From an uncultured Verrucomicrobiota bacterium (GTDB taxonomy: Bacteria; Verrucomicrobiota; Verrucomicrobiia; Opitutales; Opitutaceae), in assembly GCA_903856725.1 (NCBI GenBank), contig CAIOCT010000115.1, forward strand, positions 1-64,000: 64,000 nt of DNA, given 5' to 3'. The position numbers were made by a program, and so were the translations under genes. A model generated the notes under the pieces. That model was not told where the DNA came from. It did no database searches and was given only the letters and a program-made list of their open reading frames with translations. Shown here in pieces: positions 1-8,522 of this stretch (position 1 is its first letter; each line of letters starts with the position of its first letter).

Positions 1-491
<491 letters not shown>

Positions 492-515
492 TCACCCTCT
501 TTAATTATCATATTT

Positions 516-1472
516 ATGAATCAATTTCGTGTAGTGATTACTGATCACGGTTTTCCTAATCTGAAGCAGGAAGAGGCCGTGTTTGCTCAGGCCGGTCTTA
601 ATTTGACGGTGGCTCAATGTAAAACACCGGAGCAGGTCGTGGCAGCTGCGCAGGGTGCTGACGCCCTCCTGGTGCAATGGGCGCCCGTGACCAGCGCGGT
701 CATTGCAGGATTGGATCGCTGCCGCGTGATCGTGCGTTACGGAATCGGGGTCGATAATGTTGATCTGGCGGCCGCGCGCGCCAAGGGCATCGCTGTTTGT
801 AATGTTCCGGATTACGGCGTCCATGAAGTGGCGGAGCATGCGGTGGCCTTGGCGCTCACCTTGGCTCGGCAAGTTGCTCCGATCGATGCCCGTTTGCGGA
901 GTGGTACTTGGAAAATAACGCCGGATCGGCCGATGCCTGCTTTGCGCACGACGACTTTTGCCACTGCTGGTTTCGGGCGAATTGCGCGCACCGCCCATCG
1001 CATGATGGCAGGATTTGGCGGTCCCCGCATTGCCTATGATCCTTATGTATCGGCTGAGACGATGGCTGCCGAGGGCGTAGAATCAGTGGGCATTGCTGAA
1101 TTATTTAGTCGGGCTGGCATTCTTTCGCTGCATTTGCCGCTGACTCCCGAGACTCGCCATTTCGTAAATGCTGCCCGGCTCAATACGATGGGGGCTACCG
1201 CAATCGTTGTAAATACGGCGCGCGGTTCGCTGATTGATACCATGGCCTTGGCAGCCGCCTTGCAGGCAGGGACGATCGCCGGAGCGGGTCTGGATGTTTA
1301 CGAAGTAGAGCCATTGCCCGCTGATCATCCGATCCGATCTGCTCCGAGGGCTTTGCTCACTTCGCACGTCGCTTGGTATAGCGAGAGTAGTATTCCCCGT
1401 CTCCAGCAATTGGCAGCGGAGGAAGTCGTACGCTGCTTGCGGGGAGAACCTTTAAAAAATTGTGTTAATTAA
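516..1472 (+). CDS. D-isomer-specific 2-hydroxyacid dehydrogenase (SerA/CtBP-like)
   Basis: A 318-residue NAD-dependent D-2-hydroxyacid dehydrogenase of normal family length. It has the N-terminal catalytic-domain pattern (RYGIGVDNVD), a glycine-rich NAD loop GFGRIAR, the catalytic Arg in NTARGSLID, the Glu in DVYEVEPLP and the His in TSHVAWYS near the C-terminus. There is no ACT or other regulatory domain, so it is not a classical allosteric SerA. The strand before the NAD loop reads FATAGFG rather than the usual LGIVGFG, a mild departure. It sits between an SDR gene and an amidohydrolase, which suggests a catabolic dehydrogenase for a sugar-derived hydroxy or keto acid. The exact substrate is unknown. 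Confidence 0.88.
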   Translation: MNQFRVVITDHGFPNLKQEEAVFAQAGLNLTVAQCKTPEQVVAAAQGADALLVQWAPVTSAVIAGLDRCRVIVRYGIGVDNVDLAAARAKGIAVCNVPDYGVHEVAEHAVALALTLARQVAPIDARLRSGTWKITPDRPMPALRTTTFATAGFGRIARTAHRMMAGFGGPRIAYDPYVSAETMAAEGVESVGIAELFSRAGILSLHLPLTPETRHFVNAARLNTMGATAIVVNTARGSLIDTMALAAALQAGTIAGAGLDVYEVEPLPADHPIRSAPRALLTSHVAWYSESSIPRLQQLAAEEVVRCLRGEPLKNCVN

Positions 1473-1498
1473 TCACGACAGCTCAGCCATTTCATCTC

Positions 1499-2350
1499 AT
1501 GCCAAATTATCCGATCATCGATACGCATTTGCATGTTTGGGACCTTCAGCGGCTGCGCTATCCGTGGCTAAGCAGCGTGCCCGCTTTGAATCGGAATCAT
1601 TTGCTCGCTGATTATCGAACGGCGTGTGGGGCGGTGGCGGTAGCTAAAATGGTGTTCGTGCAATGCGAATGCGATCCGACGCAGGCCTCAGCGGAGGCCG
1701 CGTGGGTTACCGAATTAGCCCAGAGCGAGCCGCGTTTGCGGGGTATCGTGGCATGGGCTCCACTTGAGCTGGGCGAGGCTGCGGCGGCTGAGCTTGCGCC
1801 GTTAGCAGCAAATTCCTTGGTCAAAGGCATTCGCCGGATTATTCAATTCGAGGCCGACCCCGCTTTTTGCCTGCGGCCAGAATTTATCCGCGGGGTGCAG
1901 TTGCTGCCGCGATATGGACTCAGTTTTGATCTGTGTATTAATCACACCCAGTTGGCGAATACGCTGCAGTTGGTTCGCCAGTGTCCTCACGTGAAATTTA
2001 TTATGGATCATATTGCCAAGCCAGACATCAAGGCCGGTCAACTCGATCCTTGGCGGGCGGAAATGCGCGAGTTGGCCGCGTTGCCCAATGTGTGGTGTAA
2101 ATTATCTGGGCTGGTCACGGAAGCAGATCACACGGGGTGGACGGCGGCCCAGTTGCAGCCTTATATCGATCACGTCGTTAATTGTTTTGGTTTTGATCGC
2201 ATCATTTTCGGTGGTGATTGGCCGGTTTCAACCCAAGCAACCACTTATCCGCGCTGGGTTAGTACACTGGATACAGCCCTGGCGGGCAGTTCAGCGCAGG
2301 AGCTGCGCAAATTATACGTGAGCAACGCGGAGTCTTTTTACCGTATTTGA
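1499..2350 (+). CDS. Amidohydrolase family 2 protein, L-fucono/rhamnonolactonase-like
   Basis: A 283-residue TIM-barrel metal hydrolase of the COG3618 type. The N-terminal IDTHLHVWD gives the HxH metal site, IMDHIAKPD carries the next metal-site His and FGGDWPVS the C-terminal Asp. Length and motifs match lactonases that open L-fucono- or L-rhamnono-1,4-lactone, and the neighbours (SDR, D-2-hydroxyacid dehydrogenase) fit an oxidative, non-phosphorylating deoxysugar route. The family also contains other hydrolases and decarboxylases, so the pathway is inference. It starts 26 bp after the dehydrogenase and is probably in the same transcript. Confidence 0.85.
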   Translation: MPNYPIIDTHLHVWDLQRLRYPWLSSVPALNRNHLLADYRTACGAVAVAKMVFVQCECDPTQASAEAAWVTELAQSEPRLRGIVAWAPLELGEAAAAELAPLAANSLVKGIRRIIQFEADPAFCLRPEFIRGVQLLPRYGLSFDLCINHTQLANTLQLVRQCPHVKFIMDHIAKPDIKAGQLDPWRAEMRELAALPNVWCKLSGLVTEADHTGWTAAQLQPYIDHVVNCFGFDRIIFGGDWPVSTQATTYPRWVSTLDTALAGSSAQELRKLYVSNAESFYRI

Positions 2351-2419
2351 TCTTTAGCTGAGAGGCGCGCCGGCTGGTCCCGTGGATTTAGCCGCGCACA
2401 TTTAGCCGTTATAATTGGT

Positions 2420-2435
2420 CAACTCGTGCGAGTTG
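2420..2435. repeat. Small palindrome upstream of the MBL hydrolase gene
   Basis: A perfect short inverted repeat, CAACTC-GTGC-GAGTTG, lies in the 147-bp gap between the amidohydrolase and the following gene. It could be an operator half-site pair or a weak hairpin. It has no T tract, so it is not an intrinsic terminator. Chance occurrence is quite possible. Confidence 0.3.
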
Positions 2436-2497
2436 CTGAGCGGGCCAACCTTTGCCCTTCACTTTAAGGCTTAGTCGGTGTTCCGTTGTTAACTAAT

Positions 2498-3277
2498 ATG
2501 GAAGTGATTTTTATGGGTACGGGCACATCGCAGGGGGTGCCGATGATTGCGTGTGATTGTGCGGTGTGTCGTTCGGTTGACCCGCGGGATCAGCGCACGC
2601 GATCCTGTCTGCATGTGGTGATGGATGGGTTGCATATTCAAATTGATGCGGCGCCCGAGTTTCGGCTCCAGTGTTTGCGGGAAAAAATTTCTTGGGTGGA
2701 TTTTTTTATTCTGACGCATGGTCACGCTGATCACATTAACGGGATGGACGATTTGCGGCGCTTCTGTGATCTGCTCGGCGGGAGCGCGTTAACAGTTTAC
2801 ACGACCGAGGAAGGGGCGAGCCGCACACAAGCCGTATTTCCTTACACGATCGCGGACCGCCCAATATCAGCGGGTTATGCAGCCTTTAAGCTGCAGTTAA
2901 TGCCAGCTGTGCTGGAGTTGCCCCAAGGGACGATCCGATCAACCCGCCTGCCACATGGCGGGATCAATACGCTAGGATTGATTTTCGAGGAAAAATCGTC
3001 GGGAAAGAAATTTGTATATTACAACGACTGCAAACAGGTGCCGCCGGCGGCTGTGGCTTTGGCGCGTGGGGCGGATGTGGTCGTGCTCGATGGTTTACGC
3101 GTCGAGCCTCATCCCACGCACATGAACATTGAGGAAGCGTGTGCCGCTGCGGCAGAGATTGGGGCCCCGCTGAGTTATTTAACCCATCTCACGCACCGCA
3201 TCGGCCACGTTGAATGGAGCCCCAAACTTCCGTCGGGGGTCCAGTTGGCGTATGACGGATTGCGGCTGAGTCTGTAG
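2498..3277 (+). CDS. MBL-fold metallo-hydrolase (PhnP/COG1235-like)
   Basis: A metallo-beta-lactamase fold protein of 259 residues from the ATG at 2498; an in-frame TTG at 2486 would add four residues. It begins with the GTGTSQGVP strand-turn typical of PhnP/RNase Z-like phosphodiesterases. Two early Cys residues (CDCAVC) resemble the zinc knuckle of PhnP. The metal-binding THGHADHINGMDD motif follows, with later His ligands in LPHGG and near LTHLTHRIGH. Proteins of this group hydrolyse cyclic or phosphodiester substrates. No phosphonate genes are nearby, so the substrate is open. It converges with the permease gene on the other strand. Confidence 0.85.
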   Translation: MEVIFMGTGTSQGVPMIACDCAVCRSVDPRDQRTRSCLHVVMDGLHIQIDAAPEFRLQCLREKISWVDFFILTHGHADHINGMDDLRRFCDLLGGSALTVYTTEEGASRTQAVFPYTIADRPISAGYAAFKLQLMPAVLELPQGTIRSTRLPHGGINTLGLIFEEKSSGKKFVYYNDCKQVPPAAVALARGADVVVLDGLRVEPHPTHMNIEEACAAAAEIGAPLSYLTHLTHRIGHVEWSPKLPSGVQLAYDGLRLSL

Positions 3278-3304
3278 GTAAGGCTGGGGCAGGTGGGGTG
3301 CTAG

Positions 3305-5095
3305 TTAAAAAGCCCAGATGCGTGGAATCACATACATGGCGACGAGAAAGCAAATGAGGTTGAGTGGGACCCCGATTTTTATGAAGTCGCTGAAACGATA
3401 TCCGCCGATGCCATAAACATAGGTGTTGGTTTGGTAGCCAATGGGGGTCGCAAAGGCTGCAGAAGCAGCGAAAGTAATGGCGATGATAAAGGGACGTGAA
3501 TCAAGCCCCGCCGCAGTTGCTAGTCCTAGCGCGATGGGGGCCATGAGGGCAGCGACCGCGGTGTTGGAAAGTACTTCGGTGAGCAGCATCGTCACTAGGT
3601 AAAGGCACGCCAGTAGAGCGAGTGGTTTATATGGACCTGAGACGACATGATCAGTGCCGGAGACGATTGTCTGGGCGATCCAAGCGGCTGCGCCGGTATG
3701 TTGCATGGCTGCACCGAGAGCGAGCAGGCCAAAAATGACAAAGAGCAGATTCCATTCGATGGCCGCATAAGCTTCGCGAGTTTTTAGGCAGCCGCAGAGG
3801 CACAGGAAAACGCAGCCAGTGATGGCGCCGGTCTCGATGGGGATTAGGCCAAAAGTTTCAGCCAGTACTACACTGGCAATGGTAGCGATGACGAGGGGGA
3901 TGCGCCGGTGGAGAGAGAAGGACGGCAGTGGTGGCCGGTCAAAGAGGATGAGATCATCCTCCTGGCGTAAGCTATTGATCGCCTGCTCCGTGCCCATCAT
4001 CAGGAGGATATCGCCCATCGCGAGGGGCAGAGAGGCAACTTCATGGCGGACATTTTGACCACCCCGATGGATGGCTAGGACGACAACGCGAAAGCGTTGG
4101 CGAAAATTAAGTTCACCAATACTGCGACCGATTAATTCTGAATTGGGAGCTACTGCCCCCTCAAAGACGACGCCTTCGTGGGCCGTGATTTGTTCAAGTC
4201 CAGCCTCAGCGGTAAAATCAAATCCTGGCATGGCCCGGGCTCGGGCGATCCCAGAGGGCCGGCAAGATAATACCATGCGATCGCTGACGCAAAGCGGGGT
4301 AATGTCAGGGTCCATCGTGATGGCGACACCGTCGCGGACGACCTCAATGACTCGAAAACCGCGGGTGCTGATAAGGCCAGAGGCTTTCAGGCTTTTGCCG
4401 ATGAGAGGAGAATTTAATGGGACAAACGCTTCGGTGAGATATTCGCGGCGTTCTTCTTCAGACAGTATCGAAGTAAGCATTTCACGCGCGGGCAGGAGAC
4501 GTTTGCCGGCTAGCGCGAGATAGAGCGCGCCGATGGCCGCGGCGGGGACACCTACCCACGCGAGCTCAAACATGCGTAGGCCAGTTTCACCCCGATCATG
4601 CAGGATGCCATTTACTACGAGATTAGTGCTGGTACCGATTAGGGTGCAGGTGCCACCGAGAACAGAAGCGTAGGACAGGGGAATCAGGAATTTAGAAGCC
4701 GGCAGATTCATCTTCCGGGCCAAGGCCAGCACCACGGGAACAAAAACGACGACCACTGGGGTGTTATTGATCCAGGCAGAGATGAAGGCCACCGTGACCA
4801 CCAGGAGTAAAATCACTAAAGGGTAGGGTAGCGTGGCTGCTCGGCTAAACCAGCTGGTGAGGTAGTCGACCGCCCCGCATTTAACCAAAGCGGCGCTTAG
4901 TACGAACATCGCCGCCACCGTGATCGCCGCGGGATTCGCAAAAACCGCCATGGCTTTCTCGCGCGGCAGCACACCCGAGAGCAATAGGATGCTAAAGACG
5001 CTCAGGGCGATGATATCAGGTGGGTATTTTTCCCAGATAAAGGCTAGCAGCGTCAATAAAAGCAGGCTGAGCACAAAGGCTATTTCCCAAGTCAT
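3305..5095 (-). CDS. SLC13-family permease with TrkA-C domains
   Basis: A 596-residue inner-membrane transporter, taking the ATG at 5095 just before the first membrane helix (MTWEIAFVLSLLLL); an upstream ATG at 5170 would add 25 polar residues. It has the divalent anion:Na+ symporter layout: N-terminal helix bundle with PAAITVAAMFVLSAAL, a central soluble part with two TrkA-C/RCK-C-like segments at about residues 190-380, and a second helix bundle. The paired transport signatures are seen as SASTNLV-like GTSTNLVVNG and a later SNTAVAALMAPIA. Substrates of the family include sulfate, dicarboxylates and citrate. The cysteine synthase gene starts 200 bp away on the other strand, so sulfate is an attractive but unproven guess. 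Confidence 0.88.
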   Translation of the reverse strand: MTWEIAFVLSLLLLTLLAFIWEKYPPDIIALSVFSILLLSGVLPREKAMAVFANPAAITVAAMFVLSAALVKCGAVDYLTSWFSRAATLPYPLVILLLVVTVAFISAWINNTPVVVVFVPVVLALARKMNLPASKFLIPLSYASVLGGTCTLIGTSTNLVVNGILHDRGETGLRMFELAWVGVPAAAIGALYLALAGKRLLPAREMLTSILSEEERREYLTEAFVPLNSPLIGKSLKASGLISTRGFRVIEVVRDGVAITMDPDITPLCVSDRMVLSCRPSGIARARAMPGFDFTAEAGLEQITAHEGVVFEGAVAPNSELIGRSIGELNFRQRFRVVVLAIHRGGQNVRHEVASLPLAMGDILLMMGTEQAINSLRQEDDLILFDRPPLPSFSLHRRIPLVIATIASVVLAETFGLIPIETGAITGCVFLCLCGCLKTREAYAAIEWNLLFVIFGLLALGAAMQHTGAAAWIAQTIVSGTDHVVSGPYKPLALLACLYLVTMLLTEVLSNTAVAALMAPIALGLATAAGLDSRPFIIAITFAASAAFATPIGYQTNTYVYGIGGYRFSDFIKIGVPLNLICFLVAMYVIPRIWAF

Positions 5096-5295
5096 GAACA
5101 AATTGTCTAAATGATTGCGCGAGGCCCGCCGAGTGTAAATTACCGCGGCCGACAGGCTTTGGTAACGCAAGCGGGAATCTATTTATGAAATAACCCAGAG
5201 ATGCATTCTCTATTTACTTTTATCCCAACATGAGTAAAGTTATTATGATTAACTAATTCACTTAGTTTAATAATTATTCTTCACCTTCCTCGACC
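5096..5295. promoter_or_regulatory. AT-rich divergent intergenic region (permease / cysK)
   Basis: Two hundred bases separate the divergent starts of the permease and cysteine synthase. The cysK-proximal half (about 5178-5280) is strongly AT-rich compared with the surrounding coding DNA and must hold the cysK promoter and probably that of the permease. No confident -35/-10 pair or sulfur-regulator site was identified, and no Shine-Dalgarno is evident before cysK. Confidence 0.45.
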
Positions 5296-6300
5296 ATGGC
5301 CAAAATTTACAACGACATCACCGAAACGATCGGCAACACCCCGCTCGTGCGCCTCAATCGCACGGCCGCAGCCCACGGGGCAGAGGCCGATATTCTGCTT
5401 AAGCTAGAATTTTTTAATCCACTTTCCAGCGTTAAGGACCGCATCGGGTTCGCGATGATTGATGATGCGCTGAAGTCAGGGAAAATTAATAAAGACACTG
5501 TCCTGATTGAACCGACCAGTGGTAACACCGGGATTGCGCTAGCCTTTGTAGCGGCAGCTAAGGGTCTTAAGCTCATCCTGACCATGCCTGAGACGATGAG
5601 CAGCGAGCGTCGTAAGCTGCTCAAAATTCTCGGAGCGCGGCTCGTTCTCACGGAGGGGCCCAAGGGAATGAAGGGAGCCATTGCTAAAGCAGAAGAATTG
5701 GCCTCGAAAATCCCCGGAGCAGTTATACTTCAGCAGTTCGCTAATCCCGCGAACCCAGCCGTGCATCGCAAGACGACTGCCGAGGAAATTTGGCGGGACA
5801 CGGATGGTCGAGTCGACTTTATCGTGTCGGGGATTGGCACCGGTGGTACGATTACCGGTATCGGTGAGGTGCTCAAGGGGCGTAAGGCGGGGGTAAAAAT
5901 TGTCGCGGTTGAGCCGGATGCTTCGCCGGTGCTTTCCGGTGGCGCACCTGGCCCGCATAAATTGCAGGGCATTGGTGCCGGCTTCGTGCCAGCGGTGCTC
6001 AACACCAAAATTTACGATGAGATTATCCGCGTGAAGGAGGCTGATTCGGGTCCCGTGTCCAAGCAGGTCAATCAACTCGATGGTATCCCGATCGGCATTT
6101 CTTCGGGAGCGGCGGTCTGGGCTGCCCTTCAGCTCGCCAAGCGGCCTGAAAATAAGGGCAAGCAAATCGTCGTGATTATTGCTTCGAGCAGCGAACGCTA
6201 CTTATCCACTTGGCTGTTTGCTGATGTCAGTGTCGAGAGTGATTCGATCGATGATCTGCTCGCGCCAGCGGGAGCAGATCAGGCTGCTCTTAAAATTTAG
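5296..6300 (+). CDS. cysK: Cysteine synthase (O-acetylserine sulfhydrylase)
   Basis: Makes L-cysteine from O-acetylserine and sulfide with PLP, in the cytoplasm. The 334-residue protein has the PLP lysine in SSVKDR (K47), the substrate-binding TSGNTG loop (74-79), the PLP-phosphate loop [10 protein letters not shown] and the C-terminal SSGAA. Length is slightly above the usual 310 because of a C-terminal tail ending [12 protein letters not shown]. It is divergent from an SLC13-type transporter, which could supply sulfate, but no sulfate reduction genes are in the window. CysM or a cystathionine-beta-synthase-like role is less likely given the motif set. Confidence 0.95.
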   Translation: MAKIYNDITETIGNTPLVRLNRTAAAHGAEADILLKLEFFNPLSSVKDRIGFAMIDDALKSGKINKDTVLIEPTSGNTGIALAFVAAAKGLKLILTMPETMSSERRKLLKILGARLVLTEGPKGMKGAIAKAEELASKIPGAVILQQFANPANPAVHRKTTAEEIWRDTDGRVDFIVSGIGTGGTITGIGEVLKGRKAGVKIVAVEPDASPVLSGGAPGPHKLQGIGAGFVPAVLNTKIYDEIIRVKEADSGPVSKQVNQLDGIPIGISSGAAVWAALQLAKRPENKGKQIVVIIASSSERYLSTWLFADVSVESDSIDDLLAPAGADQAALKI

Positions 6301-6340
6301 TTCTACCCGACAAACGTTCGAGCGGTTAGGCCCGTCCCTG

Positions 6341-7126
6341 CTAGCCAGATGGCTTCGGGTCGGTTTGAAACCATCGATAGAAGCTGACGCCAAAAGCGAT
6401 CATGGCGACGGACATCCCGACGAGTTTCATCATGGCTCCAGCCAACAATTGATCGGCAGCGGCGGTCAGGCTCGTAATGCGCGGGGCATATTCATAGGTC
6501 GGATAGAGCACGTCAGATGAAAACATGATATAAGCAAATACTGGCGTCATAGCGATGACGACAGCCACGAGGTAAAGCATCTGCCAGGCGTAGCTTGCAG
6601 GTGGAAATTCTTTAGAAGGGCTGAGCAGCGGCCACCAATAAAAAAGTGCAGCGCCGAACATCATGAAATGCTCGGCAATGTGGATCGCGCGATTTTGTAG
6701 GGCCCAATCGTAGAGGTAAGGCAGGTGCCAGCCAGAGTACACGGCTGTGTAGATACCGCCGCAGACCAGGGGATGGGTTAAAATTCTGAGCGGCCCTTGG
6801 AGCTTCGCTTGACTGGAGAGGGGACGGACCATCCAGTCAGGCAATCCGCTTAAAAACAGAATGGCGGCTGGGTAGATTAGGATCTGGTGTTGTAGCATGT
6901 GCGCGCTGAGCAGAAAGCGTTCAGCGATTTGATCGAGCGGCGAGCCGACTCCGAGGTAGAAACAGAGTAATGCCGCGTAGAATTTGATCGCATGGCGGCG
7001 GGGATAAGGGGTGCCTGGCGCAAGGCGCTCACGTAATGGCCCGGCGAGAATAGTATAAAGCCAGCCCAAGAAAATAAGTCCGCCGATGAGGAACGGCTCA
7101 TTGTGCCAATGGGTCCAGTCGATCAT
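6341..7126 (-). CDS. ctaG: CtaG-like cytochrome c oxidase assembly membrane protein
   Basis: A 261-residue polytopic protein of the caa3_CtaG family, from the ATG at 7126 (longer in-frame starts add 30 residues without membrane character). About seven hydrophobic helices are seen, with conserved HMLQHQILIYPAA, SGWHLPYLYDWAL and HIAEHFMMFGAALFYWW motifs whose His residues are characteristic. In Bacillus the family is needed for CuA/CuB oxidase maturation. It lies downstream of the subunit IV gene but beyond a strong terminator, so it may have its own promoter or be reached by read-through. It is distinct from the Cox11-type protein that shares the CtaG name. Confidence 0.88.
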   Translation of the reverse strand: MIDWTHWHNEPFLIGGLIFLGWLYTILAGPLRERLAPGTPYPRRHAIKFYAALLCFYLGVGSPLDQIAERFLLSAHMLQHQILIYPAAILFLSGLPDWMVRPLSSQAKLQGPLRILTHPLVCGGIYTAVYSGWHLPYLYDWALQNRAIHIAEHFMMFGAALFYWWPLLSPSKEFPPASYAWQMLYLVAVVIAMTPVFAYIMFSSDVLYPTYEYAPRITSLTAAADQLLAGAMMKLVGMSVAMIAFGVSFYRWFQTDPKPSG

Positions 7127-7216
7127 AGTAGCACACCAATACGCACGTGTGAGCGAATGGCGACAAAAAGCGCTAAAATCGATGAGTCGGCGCCACCTCT
7201 GCCCAAATTTGATCAA

Positions 7217-7245
7217 TAAAAAAGCCGCGCGGGGTCGCGCGGCTT
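7217..7245 (-). terminator. Intrinsic terminator of the cox operon
   Basis: On the minus strand a 9-bp GC-rich stem (AAGCCGCGC paired with GCGCGGCTT) with a six-base loop is followed directly by a run of seven T. It lies about 20 bp after the stop of the subunit IV gene and before ctaG, so it ends the coxB-A-C-D transcript. Confidence 0.9.
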
Positions 7246-7265
7246 AGATTCACTTGGAATTTCGC

Positions 7266-7631
7266 TTAACCGAGCGTGGTGCGGGCGAAGTCCAGCGCAG
7301 CGGCTGTCAGAGGCTTGCCGGCGTCAGAGGCGAACAGCTTCATCAGAGCAAACATGGTGAAACCAGCGAGCACGAGTCCGATAAAAAATAAGATGGTGCA
7401 GAACACTTTATCCCAACGCAGATGCATGAAGTAAAAAATAACGAACATGAACTTCACCGTAGAGAGCACGATGAGTGTCGTGACGACCAGCCACTTTACG
7501 ATCGGAAGGTAGATTAGCACGACCTCGATGCCGGTAATAACCGCCAGAATCATCGCGATCTGGATGTAGAAGTGAAATTTGCTCGGCTCGTGGTGGCCGG
7601 CGGCAAGGGCGGGAGCAGTGGGTGCGGACAT
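7266..7631 (-). CDS. ctaF: Cytochrome c oxidase subunit IV (prokaryotic, CyoD/CtaF-like)
   Basis: A 121-residue membrane protein with three predicted helices (about residues 22-45, 50-75 and 80-105), and the family pattern MHLRWDKVFCTILFFIG between helices two and three. This small subunit stabilises the CuB site and complex assembly in bacterial heme-copper oxidases. It is the last gene of the oxidase operon, 36 bp after subunit III, and an intrinsic terminator follows. The family evolves fast, but position and helix pattern make the call secure. Confidence 0.88.
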   Translation of the reverse strand: MSAPTAPALAAGHHEPSKFHFYIQIAMILAVITGIEVVLIYLPIVKWLVVTTLIVLSTVKFMFVIFYFMHLRWDKVFCTILFFIGLVLAGFTMFALMKLFASDAGKPLTAAALDFARTTLG

Positions 7632-7667
7632 GAAGAGTTGGGCGAGAAGTTAAAAGCTGAATTTAGC

Positions 7668-8504
7668 TCAGAGGTACTCGAGGAGATAGACGGCGGTAAA
7701 AATGATAATCCAGACGATATCGACGAAATGCCAATAGAGGCCGATAGCTTCAACATCGATAGCGTTTTTCTCCCCGAATTCGACGGTTGGGTCGCTGGTA
7801 CGGGCAAACCATACGAGGGCCGCACACGCGATGGCCCCGAGAATGAGCGGCTTGGCATCATGGCTGAGCATGGCGCGCAGGCTTTCGCCTTCGATGACTT
7901 CAAGCAGACCGGGGACGAAGAAAAGAAAGGCCACCCCTGCTGCTACGGCGAAGGCTAACAGGTGAAGAAAGTTTCGGCCCAAACCTCCGCCATGAGTTGG
8001 TTTAAAAGTCCGCACATACATCATGCCCAGTAAAAGTACGCCGATCGCAACGTGGGTGCCGTGGGTGCCGGTGAGGGTGTAGAAGGTGGAGCCAAAGATG
8101 CTATTCGATAGCGTCATGTGCTTGTCGGCCACGAAATGCGTAAATTCAAATACCTGACCGCCGAGGAAGATGCAGCCGAAGAAGATCGTACCGAGAAGCA
8201 TCGTGCGGGTGCTCTTCACGTTACCCTTCTGGATGGCGTTCACCGCGAGGGCCATGAGCAGCGACGACATCAGCAAGATGAACGTTGAGAAAGACGTTAG
8301 CTCGATGTCAAAAATCTGCGTCGGCACTGCATTCCCTGGAGGCGGGTTGAGGCGGTAGACGAGATGAGACGAGATCAGTGCGCCGAAGAACATGCAGTCC
8401 GAGGCGAGGAAGGCCCACCAAAGGAGCTTCTTGTTCGGAATGCCGGTGGAGGTTGTGTGATCGTGATGGTGGTCGAGGTGACCGTTAGCCGCAGGACTGC
8501 TCAT
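7668..8504 (-). CDS. coxC: Cytochrome c oxidase subunit III
   Basis: A 278-residue subunit III of the aa3/caa3 oxidase, an integral membrane protein without redox cofactors that supports proton uptake and stability. Seven helices can be drawn. Family landmarks are the FLASDCMFFGALISSHLVYR segment near the N-terminus, the FTLTGTHGTHVAIGVLLL-like helix and the C-terminal YWHFVDIVWIIIF. The N-terminal tail holds a His-rich patch, HLDHHHDH, which could bind metal, though this is only suggestive. It follows subunit I by 18 bp in the same operon. Confidence 0.95.
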   Translation of the reverse strand: MSSPAANGHLDHHHDHTTSTGIPNKKLLWWAFLASDCMFFGALISSHLVYRLNPPPGNAVPTQIFDIELTSFSTFILLMSSLLMALAVNAIQKGNVKSTRTMLLGTIFFGCIFLGGQVFEFTHFVADKHMTLSNSIFGSTFYTLTGTHGTHVAIGVLLLGMMYVRTFKPTHGGGLGRNFLHLLAFAVAAGVAFLFFVPGLLEVIEGESLRAMLSHDAKPLILGAIACAALVWFARTSDPTVEFGEKNAIDVEAIGLYWHFVDIVWIIIFTAVYLLEYL

Positions 8505-8522
8505 GAGATGATTCGGTAAAGC

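Noticed and set aside
5539-6165. 208-codon frame antisense to cysK
   Set aside because: Fully inside cysK on the opposite strand, no recognisable domain, a product of codon bias.
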